Source: an uncultured Lacibacter sp. (GTDB taxonomy: Bacteria; Bacteroidota; Bacteroidia; Chitinophagales; Chitinophagaceae). Taken from it: a DNA stretch of 6,906 nucleotides. Every line of letters begins with the position of its first letter. Positions within the stretch are counted from its first letter, which is position 1. Below are positions 1-5,889 of this stretch, one piece after another. A program made the position numbers and the translations under genes. A model generated the notes under the pieces. That model had not been told where the DNA came from, made no database searches, and saw only the letters and a list, made by a program, of their open reading frames with translations. Location: positions 1 to 6,906 of the forward strand of contig NZ_CAMLGT010000208.1 in NCBI RefSeq assembly GCF_946479605.1. The letters are read 5' to 3'.

Positions 1-17
1 AAATAGCGGTGAGGGGA

Positions 18-263
18 TGTAGACATGTAATTGGGTGCAAGATTACAGCTTTTGCTAGTTAAGAACGGCATGTTATTAAAGAACGTTTTCAGGCGAAGTC
101 TGGCGCAGCCGATTCGCCGTGTTTCGAAACGAAGTGGTTATATAACGAAGAATGGATTTACTGACGGCGAGTGCCACAAGGCCAACGCACATTGCCTTCT
201 GACACATCGCCTTTGATGTGCAGAGACTCGGCAGCAAAAAAGGAAGGGAATAGAATGTCTACA
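18..263. repeat. Separated 9-bp inverted repeat (possible element ends)
   Basis: TGTAGACAT at 18-26 is the exact reverse complement of ATGTCTACA at 255-263. Read outward-in, the similarity continues imperfectly to 12 of 15 positions (18-32 against the complement of 249-263). The two arms enclose most of the palindrome-rich segment, as terminal repeats of a small non-autonomous element would. By rough reckoning a 9-bp match in a segment this size is uncommon but not impossible by chance. No flanking target-site duplication is evident, so the element call is tentative. Confidence 0.3.
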
Positions 264-264
264 C

Positions 265-282
265 GTTGGCGAGGACGCCAAC
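265..282. repeat. GTTGGCG-AGGA-CGCCAAC hairpin, REP-like
   Basis: A perfect 7-bp stem (265-271 with 276-282) closes a four-base AGGA loop. After one mismatch, two further pairs (262-263 with 284-285) are possible. It lies just past the stop codon of the minus-strand membrane-protein gene, so it would form at the 3' end of that transcript. On the minus strand it is followed by mixed sequence, not a T run, so it is not a standard intrinsic terminator. Its GC-rich short stem resembles the REP palindromes that occur scattered in bacterial genomes. Whether it is repeated elsewhere cannot be seen from one window. Confidence 0.45.
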
Positions 283-293
283 ATGAGCACAAT

Positions 294-1361
294 TTAGCTG
301 TAGTTTTTTTGTCTTACCCATTTTTGCAAGTGAAGTAATATTGGAAATGTTACTATTACAAACCAAATCATCGTATGCCGAGGTGCAAAATTGTAAATGC
401 TATTTAAAACGAAAAATAAAGTACAATAACAGATACAAAGTAGGGTGTCTATGGTTGAAACTTGTAAATCAGAATATCTGTCAAGATGCATTTTTTTTGC
501 TGCATGAAGTGTCTGCTCATATTTAGTATGTTTTTCTGGAAGAAATGCTAAAAGCATATAAATGTTTTGTACAACATAAACAGAAGAGATGCCAACAAAA
601 AAATATTGAATTGCAACTTCAACGCTTGTCAATAGACTGTTTTGTTGGTCAATGTCTCCATTACTAAAAACATTAATAATATTATCAATAGCAAAACACA
701 TTAGAACAAAACTGCTCCAAATGCTCAAAAAAAGCCTATTTGATTTATCTAATTTTATTTTCGTCAAGGCATTAATTAACGAAAATAGAATTGATCCAAT
801 TATTATAACAAGAATTAAAGCCTTTAAAAAGGTCATGTTATCAAAAAACTTGTAGTCAAGAAGCCAGTATATGAGAGCCAATGATTGTAATAATGTTGTC
901 CCTTCTGTTTGTTTACTTGTAACTTCTTTTTGCTTGAGAATAATAACTCCAATAATAAAAGAAATTAAGAAAAAATATGGCCAAAGTTCGATGTGGTTTT
1001 GCAGGTTATAAACTCGTTCTCGTTTTCCAGGTAAGAAAGTAAATAAGCTGACAAAGAAGGATACTGAAAAACAGTTTAAAATGCTATTAAGCCGTTTAAA
1101 AATAAGCGAACTTTCAAGGAGTAGTCCCAAAAAAAGAGCAATGAAACTCCAAGTGAATAGGCGTTTGTTGTATTCCAGCCCTTTCAAAACTATTACGTAT
1201 GTCAATAACAAACTTAAACACAGAAAGAAAATTGTCACAACAGAAACGCCTGGTTTAGGAGTTTGGGTTTTACTTAGTTTGTGTTTTGCCTTTCGTTTCT
1301 TTTTCAAATCGAGTGCGATTAAATTACAATTACAACAAATATATAAGATATCAACTGCCAC
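294..1361 (-). CDS. Unrecognised AT-rich multipass membrane protein
   Basis: I do not recognise this family, and no enzymatic motif is apparent. The 355-residue reading has about nine or ten hydrophobic segments, near residues 39-60, 69-88, 94-111, 127-143, 156-174, 178-198, 209-232, 247-274, 305-325 and 329-346. This points to an integral inner-membrane protein. A basic stretch (KKKRKAKHK, 20-28) precedes the first segment, and a charged loop lies at about 276-300. The frame opens with GTG at 1361, with an in-frame TGA five codons upstream. Its first residues are cysteine-rich (YICCNC), unusual for a signal region, so a TTG start at about residue 19, just before the basic stretch, is a reasonable alternative. 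The gene is far richer in A+T than its neighbours (14 G/C in 60 bases at 661-720 by hand count), suggesting horizontal acquisition. It lies 73 bp downstream of the CrtA-like gene on the same strand. I am confident it is coding; function is unknown. Confidence 0.7.
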   Translation of the reverse strand: MAVDILYICCNCNLIALDLKKKRKAKHKLSKTQTPKPGVSVVTIFFLCLSLLLTYVIVLKGLEYNKRLFTWSFIALFLGLLLESSLIFKRLNSILNCFSVSFFVSLFTFLPGKRERVYNLQNHIELWPYFFLISFIIGVIILKQKEVTSKQTEGTTLLQSLALIYWLLDYKFFDNMTFLKALILVIIIGSILFSLINALTKIKLDKSNRLFLSIWSSFVLMCFAIDNIINVFSNGDIDQQNSLLTSVEVAIQYFFVGISSVYVVQNIYMLLAFLPEKHTKYEQTLHAAKKMHLDRYSDLQVSTIDTLLCICYCTLFFVLNSIYNFAPRHTMIWFVIVTFPILLHLQKWVRQKNYS

Positions 1362-1371
1362 ATTAGCAAGG

Positions 1372-1385
1372 TTTCAAATTTGAAA
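1372..1385. promoter_or_regulatory. 14-bp palindrome upstream of the membrane-protein gene
   Basis: TTTCAAATTTGAAA is a perfect 14-bp palindrome beginning 11 bases upstream of the GTG start at 1361. Its core CAAATTTG differs by one base from the Bacteroidota -7 consensus TAnnTTTG when read on the minus strand. It could therefore be a promoter element, an operator overlapping one, or only an AT-rich coincidence. No matching TTTG is seen at the expected upstream distance, so the promoter reading is weak. Confidence 0.25.
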
Positions 1386-1434
1386 ATTACCAATTTACAC
1401 TTCATTATTCCATACTGTTATCAATACAATCCAA

Positions 1435-2124
1435 CTACATCTCCCAACTTCCCACCACCTTAAACCTTACAAACATATCCTCACTATACCATTTTTCTTT
1501 TCTGGTTTTCTGTATCACATCAGCATGCTTGGGCATTTTGTAGGCAAACTGTTTCATGTGTTCCTTGCTTTGCCAAACGGAAAAGGTAGCTTGCTTGTTC
1601 CAGGGGTTTTCGCCAATACCTACCGAAAACTGAAAACCCTCGGCTTTCCGCATTTCGTTCGACACAGCTTCCACATGTTCCCAAAAACGGGAGCGTTTAT
1701 CGGCATTGATGGTGGCCCGGGTTATTACAGCTATTGGGCCTTCGTATTCCGATTTTACCGGCAGATCACCAAAAGCCTGTTTCCCGTCCCAACTGCCATG
1801 GGCTTCAATCGGCTCCAGTAAAAAGGTTCTGGTCTGGCAGCCGAAAAACCGCCACCAGCCGGTCATGAATTGACCATAAGCCCGTAGCTGCAACTGTTCC
1901 TTTTCGGAAAAGCCGGTCAGATCGTTCTTGTCCATCACCACCAAGGCACCCCATTGCTGCCAGTCGGGTGTTTTGCTGAAGGTGCCGCCCTTGCCGCAGC
2001 CCAAAAGCTTGTAAAACCGCAGCCGGCGGTTAAGCCAGAGCGGCAACCGGTGCAGGGCCATAGCCAGCAAAGCGAAGTACACGAAGCGTTTTTTATACTG
2101 TATGAGGGTTAGAACAGCGTACAT
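1435..2124 (-). CDS. CrtA-like (spheroidene monooxygenase family) protein
   Basis: The protein resembles spheroidene monooxygenase CrtA, a heme-dependent enzyme that adds a keto group at C-2 of acyclic carotenoids in purple bacteria. From the ATG at 2124 it has 229 residues. Matching family blocks are LLGCGKGGTF (about 41-50), GSWDGKQAFGD (110-120), GPIAVITRATI (129-139), GIGENPWNKQATFSVW (169-184) and KWYSEDMFVRF (211-221). The second half reads like a dimeric alpha/beta-barrel monooxygenase fold. An ATG eight codons upstream, at 2148, is also in frame. I prefer 2124 because MYAVLTLIQYKKRF looks like the natural family start. Also, a near-consensus -7 element (TTTATTTG, minus strand, 2161-2154) would put transcription initiation close to the earlier ATG; no -33 element accompanies it. 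No other carotenoid gene is present, so the substrate is unknown and the assignment is to family, not reaction. The gene is divergent from smc. Its base composition is much higher in G+C than the following membrane-protein gene (34 of 60 at 1801-1860). Confidence 0.82.
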   Translation of the reverse strand: MYAVLTLIQYKKRFVYFALLAMALHRLPLWLNRRLRFYKLLGCGKGGTFSKTPDWQQWGALVVMDKNDLTGFSEKEQLQLRAYGQFMTGWWRFFGCQTRTFLLEPIEAHGSWDGKQAFGDLPVKSEYEGPIAVITRATINADKRSRFWEHVEAVSNEMRKAEGFQFSVGIGENPWNKQATFSVWQSKEHMKQFAYKMPKHADVIQKTRKEKWYSEDMFVRFKVVGSWEM

Positions 2125-2170
2125 AATTTCAGTTGAACAGTGTGGCAATATGACAAATAAACCCCGTTCT

Positions 2171-2200
2171 TGTTGAAAACCTGTAAAAAACTGTTGAAAA
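2171..2200. promoter_or_regulatory. Three tandem DnaA-box-like 9-mers upstream of smc
   Basis: TGTTGAAAA occurs at 2171-2179 and 2192-2200, with TGTAAAAAA between them at 2182-2190. Starts are 11 and 10 bases apart, about one helical turn each, so a bound protein would sit on one face of the DNA. On the minus strand they read TTTTCAACA, TTTTTTACA and TTTTCAACA. Each matches the general DnaA box TTWTNCACA at eight of nine positions, with the mismatch always at position six. The cluster lies 18 bases upstream of the smc -33 element and also upstream of the divergent CrtA-like gene. Binding by DnaA or another regulator is inference; A-rich sequence raises the chance of coincidence. Confidence 0.35.
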
Positions 2201-2218
2201 GAAGCAAAAAGCCTAAAT

Positions 2219-2247
2219 TTTGTTACAATCTTAATCCCCTATATTTG
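2219..2247 (+). promoter_or_regulatory. Bacteroidota-type promoter of smc
   Basis: A -33 box TTTG (2219-2222) is followed after 17 bases by TATATTTG (2240-2247), an exact match to the Bacteroidota -7 consensus TAnnTTTG used by the primary sigma factor of this phylum. Transcription should begin a few bases downstream, near 2252-2256, giving a leader of only about 15-20 bases before the smc start at 2271. The leader is A-rich (TTGAAAAATA) with no Shine-Dalgarno sequence, as is usual in this phylum. Confidence 0.7.
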
Positions 2248-2270
2248 TCGCCTTCCTAAATTGAAAAATA

Positions 2271-5200
2271 GTGCGTTTAAAGAGTTTAGAAATCAAGGGT
2301 TTTAAAAGTTTTGCCGATAAAACTGTGGTTAGTTTTGATGAAGGTGTAACCGGCATCATTGGCCCCAATGGTTGCGGCAAAAGCAATATTATCGACAGTA
2401 TCCGCTGGGTGATCGGTGAGCAAAAGATCAGCCATCTCCGTAGTGAAAACTTAGAGAGCCTGGTGTTCAATGGTTCCAAAACACGCAGCGCTTCGGGTTT
2501 GGCCGAGGTGAGTTTGACGTTTGAGAATACCCGTAACCTGTTACCCACCGAGTTCAGCACCGTTACTGTAACCCGCAAGTTTTATAAAAGTGGTGAGAGT
2601 GAATACCGCCTCAACGATGTACAATGTCGTTTAAAGGATATCCAGAACCTCTTCCTCGATACCGGTGTAAGCACCGACAGTTATGCCATCATTGAGTTGG
2701 GGATGGTGGACGATATCATCAAGGATAAGGATAACAGCCGTCGACGCATGTTGGAACAGGCTGCAGGTATCACCATCTACAAAACAAGAAAGAAAGAAGC
2801 CAAGAATAAACTGGATGCAACCGAACAGGATCTTGCACGTATTGAAGATCTGTTGTTCGAAATTAACAACCAGTTGAAGACCCTGGAGAACCAGGCCAAG
2901 AAGGCGGAGAAATATTACGAGATCAAGAAAGAATACCGTGAGGTAAGTATTGAACTCGCCAAAGCAGCATTGGAAGGTTTCAACCTTACCTGGAAAACCC
3001 TGAACGAACAGCACGACGAAGAAACCAATAAGAAGATTGAACTGGAAGCAAAAATTGCAACCGAAGAAGCGGCGATTGAGCAGGAGAAAGTTGGTTTTAT
3101 TGAAAAAGAACGTGAACTGCATTCGATGCAGCATGCATTCAACGATATTTTGCAAAACCTGCGTACCAAGGAAAACGAAAAGAACCTTGCTCAGCAGCGT
3201 TTGCATTACCTGAAAGAAAAAGAAACCAGCTTAAAGGATTTCTTAGCAAAAGCAGGCGGACAGTTAAAGGGTATTGAAGAAAGCATCCAGTTTACAGATG
3301 CACAAATTCAGGAAGAAGAAATTAAGCTGAACGATCTCGGTTCACAACTCGATACCTTACGCAGCTCAGTAGAAAGCACACGCAAAGTGTTTGATGAAAA
3401 GCGCAGTGGTATTGATGAGATCCGCAAAGAGAACCAGGCTATTCAACGCAGCCAGTTTGAAGCAGAGAAAAATGTAGCGGTTGGTGAAACAACGGTACAA
3501 AACCTGCAACGCACCATCTTCCAGTTAAAAGAAGAACAGGCGAACCGCAAACAACAATTGCAACAACTCGAGGAAGAAAAGCAGCAGAAAGAACATGAGT
3601 TGGCCAACTGCAGAGAAGAATTGCAAAACCTGCAGGAGCAACACGAGTTTACCAAAGAACAGATATTACAAACGCAATCGGCATTGGAAGGATTGCGTAA
3701 TCAACTGGCCGATGAAAACAGAAAGCTCGATTCAAAGAAGAACGAGTACGATCTGTTGAAGAGTTTGGTTGATTCAATGGAAGGTTATCCCGACAGTGTG
3801 AAATTCTTACACAACAATCCGGAATGGAATGTTGAAAGTCCACTGTTGAGTGATGTGATCTATTGTAAGGAAGAATACCGTACTGCAGTTGAAAATCTGC
3901 TGGAGCAATACCTCAACTATTATGTTGTGGGTAACATGAACGATGCGTTGAAAGCAGTAAACCTGTTGCATGGCAACCAGAAAGGAAAGGCCAACTTCTT
4001 TATGCTCGATCAGTTCAATGGTCAGCAGGTGTTGAATGATGTACCAGCAGGCACCATTCCTGCATTGAGTGTGGTGGAAGTGGATGCAAAATATCAATCG
4101 CTCATCAACTACCTGTTAGGACAAGTAGTGATAGCAGAAGATGAAAACAATCTACCTGCCGGTTTTAACGGCGTGGTGCTGGAGAAGAGTGGTAAATTCT
4201 TCAAAGGAAAATATTCGCTCAGTGGTGGCAGTGTTGGTTTGTTTGAAGGAAAGAAACTGGGCCGTGCAAAAAATTTAGAACGTTTACACGAAGAAATTTT
4301 AGCACAGGAAACAGTGGTGCTTGATCTGAAACATGCCATCCAGATGCGCCACAACGAAGTGATTGGTTTTAATGAGCAGTTGAAAGAAAATGCGATCAAA
4401 GAAACGGAAACAGCCATCAACCAACTCATTAACCAGGTGTATGGTTTGGATAACCGCATGGAAAACCTGCGTGGAATGGAAGCCAATGCGGTGAAGCGTT
4501 TGGAAGACCTGGAAATTCAGCAGGAAGAAATTCATGAAAGCCAGCAGGTGCACAGAGATGAGCTGGAAAAATACAACAGCCAGTTAGATGAATTGGCAGG
4601 CAGACTGGAAGTAATTGAACAGGAGTATGCAGCTGCAGAACGTGCTTACAGCGAAGCCAATCAATCGTACAACGATTATAATTTGAATGTTACCCGCCAG
4701 CAAAGCAAGGTAACATCGTTAAAAACAGAGCTGGAGTTTAAACGCAACCAGTTGATGGATTTGCAACTGCAGGTAACCACCAACTCTGCTGCGTTGGATG
4801 AAGCTGCCAACCAGATCAGCGACAGCGAAGCAAACTTGCTGGATGCACAGGATGCGTTGGTGACACTGTTGCAAAACAAAGAAACCGAAGAACGTAAACT
4901 GAACGAAGCCGATCAGTTGTATTACAATCTGCGCAATGTGCTGGGCGAAAAAGAAAGCGAACTTCGTCATAAACAAAAAGAAAAAGAGCAGGTTGATCAG
5001 TTGCTCAACGAAATAAAAGATAAACTCACTGAACTGAAATTGCAGTTGAGCGGAACGAAAGAACGCTTGATGGTTGAGTTCAAAGTAAATCTTGAAGAAG
5101 TAATTGAAGAAGACCGTACCGGTACAGAATCGCAGGAAGATCTGCAGGCGAAAGTTGATCGCATGAAAAAACGTTTGGAAAACCTCGGCGAGGTGAACCC

Positions 5201-5789
5201 AACTGCGATTGAAGCGTTTGAAGAAATGCGCAAGCGTTACGAGTTTATTCTTGAACAGAAGAATGATCTTGTTACTGCAAAAGAATCGCTGCTGCAAACC
5301 ATCCAGGAAGTGGAAGCAACCGCCAACCAGCGTTTCCTCGATACGTTTAACCAGGTGCGGGAGAATTTCCAGAAAGTATTTAAGGCCTTGTTTACAGATG
5401 ATGATACGGCAGACATGGTATTGGAAAATCCTGATAACCTTGCTGAAACAGGTATCGATATTGTGGCCAAGCCAAAAGGTAAACGCCCAAGCAGCATTAC
5501 ACAGCTGAGTGGTGGTGAGAAAACATTAACCGCAACAGCCATGTTGTTTGCGATCTATCTCATCAAGCCTGCTCCGTTCTGTATTCTCGATGAGGTGGAT
5601 GCGCCTTTGGATGATGCCAACGTAGGCAAGTTCACCAACATGATCCGCAAGTTCAGCGAAAATTCACAGTTCATTATTGTTACGCACAACAAGCAAACAA
5701 TGGGTGCAGTGGATGTGATTTATGGTGTAACCATGCAGGAAGCCGGTGTAAGTAAACTGGTGCCGGTGGATTTCAGGAATTTGAATTAA
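2271..5789 (+). CDS. smc: Chromosome segregation/condensation ATPase SMC
   Basis: This complete 1172-residue protein is the bacterial SMC ATPase. It forms a ring-shaped dimer with kleisin ScpA and ScpB and compacts and separates replicated chromosomes. The layout is canonical. The N-terminal head starts MRLKSLEIKGFKSF with Walker A GPNGCGKS (31-38). A coiled-coil arm runs from about 170 to 500. The hinge is about 503-665 and ends with an SLSGG glycine motif. The returning arm reaches about 1000. The C-terminal head has signature LSGGEK (1079-1084), Walker B FCILDEVD (1103-1110), D-loop APLDD and the switch histidine (VTH, H1139). The two arms are of similar length, so no large deletion is evident. 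Where many SMCs read SYSIIGQGKVDEIL, this one reads SYAIIELGMVDDII (137-150), replacing the usual Q-loop glutamine with leucine at 143; I believe this is a lineage feature. The GTG start is supported by the family N-terminus, an in-frame TGA three codons upstream and the promoter spacing. A terminator follows, so it is probably transcribed alone; scpA and scpB are not in the window. Confidence 0.98.
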   Translation: MRLKSLEIKGFKSFADKTVVSFDEGVTGIIGPNGCGKSNIIDSIRWVIGEQKISHLRSENLESLVFNGSKTRSASGLAEVSLTFENTRNLLPTEFSTVTVTRKFYKSGESEYRLNDVQCRLKDIQNLFLDTGVSTDSYAIIELGMVDDIIKDKDNSRRRMLEQAAGITIYKTRKKEAKNKLDATEQDLARIEDLLFEINNQLKTLENQAKKAEKYYEIKKEYREVSIELAKAALEGFNLTWKTLNEQHDEETNKKIELEAKIATEEAAIEQEKVGFIEKERELHSMQHAFNDILQNLRTKENEKNLAQQRLHYLKEKETSLKDFLAKAGGQLKGIEESIQFTDAQIQEEEIKLNDLGSQLDTLRSSVESTRKVFDEKRSGIDEIRKENQAIQRSQFEAEKNVAVGETTVQNLQRTIFQLKEEQANRKQQLQQLEEEKQQKEHELANCREELQNLQEQHEFTKEQILQTQSALEGLRNQLADENRKLDSKKNEYDLLKSLVDSMEGYPDSVKFLHNNPEWNVESPLLSDVIYCKEEYRTAVENLLEQYLNYYVVGNMNDALKAVNLLHGNQKGKANFFMLDQFNGQQVLNDVPAGTIPALSVVEVDAKYQSLINYLLGQVVIAEDENNLPAGFNGVVLEKSGKFFKGKYSLSGGSVGLFEGKKLGRAKNLERLHEEILAQETVVLDLKHAIQMRHNEVIGFNEQLKENAIKETETAINQLINQVYGLDNRMENLRGMEANAVKRLEDLEIQQEEIHESQQVHRDELEKYNSQLDELAGRLEVIEQEYAAAERAYSEANQSYNDYNLNVTRQQSKVTSLKTELEFKRNQLMDLQLQVTTNSAALDEAANQISDSEANLLDAQDALVTLLQNKETEERKLNEADQLYYNLRNVLGEKESELRHKQKEKEQVDQLLNEIKDKLTELKLQLSGTKERLMVEFKVNLEEVIEEDRTGTESQEDLQAKVDRMKKRLENLGEVNPTAIEAFEEMRKRYEFILEQKNDLVTAKESLLQTIQEVEATANQRFLDTFNQVRENFQKVFKALFTDDDTADMVLENPDNLAETGIDIVAKPKGKRPSSITQLSGGEKTLTATAMLFAIYLIKPAPFCILDEVDAPLDDANVGKFTNMIRKFSENSQFIIVTHNKQTMGAVDVIYGVTMQEAGVSKLVPVDFRNLN

Positions 5790-5832
5790 CAAAGGGTCGG
5801 GATGCTGTAGCAGCCTGAATCATCAATACATC

Positions 5833-5866
5833 AGAGCCGAAGCAATTGCTTCGGCTCTTTGCTTTT
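5833..5866 (+). terminator. Intrinsic terminator of smc
   Basis: A perfect 26-base palindrome (5833-5858) folds as an 11-bp stem, AGAGCCGAAGC paired with GCTTCGGCTCT, with an AATT loop. It is followed by TTGCTTTT. It lies 44 bases after the smc stop codon. It could also slow transcription arriving from the convergent patatin gene, but on that strand the stem is followed by TGATGTATTG, so termination is best supported for smc. An outer 7-bp inverted repeat (CATCAAT 5821-5827, ATTGATG 5871-5877) brackets the hairpin. Confidence 0.88.
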
Positions 5867-5889
5867 ACACATTGATGGTTCTGGATGGG

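Larger units (their letters stand above)
1..293. other. Structured, apparently non-coding segment rich in inverted repeats
   Basis: No convincing gene is seen here. The only open frame, about 61 codons from a TTG at 31, resembles nothing I know and runs through several inverted repeats. Direct reading shows GGCGAA/TTCGCC at 92-97 and 113-118, perfect 10-bp palindromes GTTTCGAAAC (121-130) and GTTATATAAC (137-146), a CACATC/GATGTG hairpin (203-208/215-220), a GTTGGCG/CGCCAAC hairpin (265-282) and a separated 9-bp inverted repeat (18-26/255-263). The base composition is clearly richer in G+C than the adjacent membrane-protein gene. Such density suggests a dispersed repeat, a small non-autonomous element or a recombination site, but this is inference. 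The left end may continue outside the window. Confidence 0.4.

Noticed and set aside
121..146. Integron attC-like site suggested by GTTTCGAAAC and GTTATATAAC
   Set aside because: The paired R and L boxes of an attC site cannot be placed convincingly, and no integrase or cassette array is in view.
31..216. Open frame of about 61 codons with a TTG start
   Set aside because: No recognisable family, a basic low-quality composition, and it passes through several palindromes; better explained as non-coding structured DNA.
265..282. Intrinsic terminator for the orphan membrane gene
   Set aside because: The stem is short and is followed on the minus strand by mixed sequence without a T run; REP-like identity fits better.
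341..1383. Plus-strand open frames opposite the membrane-protein gene
   Set aside because: The minus-strand reading has a consistent pattern of membrane helices over 355 residues; the plus-strand pieces are short and show no pattern.
2149..2270. Chromosomal replication origin in the smc upstream region
   Set aside because: Only three imperfect boxes are present, with no clear AT-rich unwinding region and no dnaA or dnaN nearby.
2631..5542. Many long antisense open frames inside smc
   Set aside because: They are shadows of the codon bias of a long coiled-coil gene; their translations are cysteine-, serine- and phenylalanine-rich with no domain pattern.
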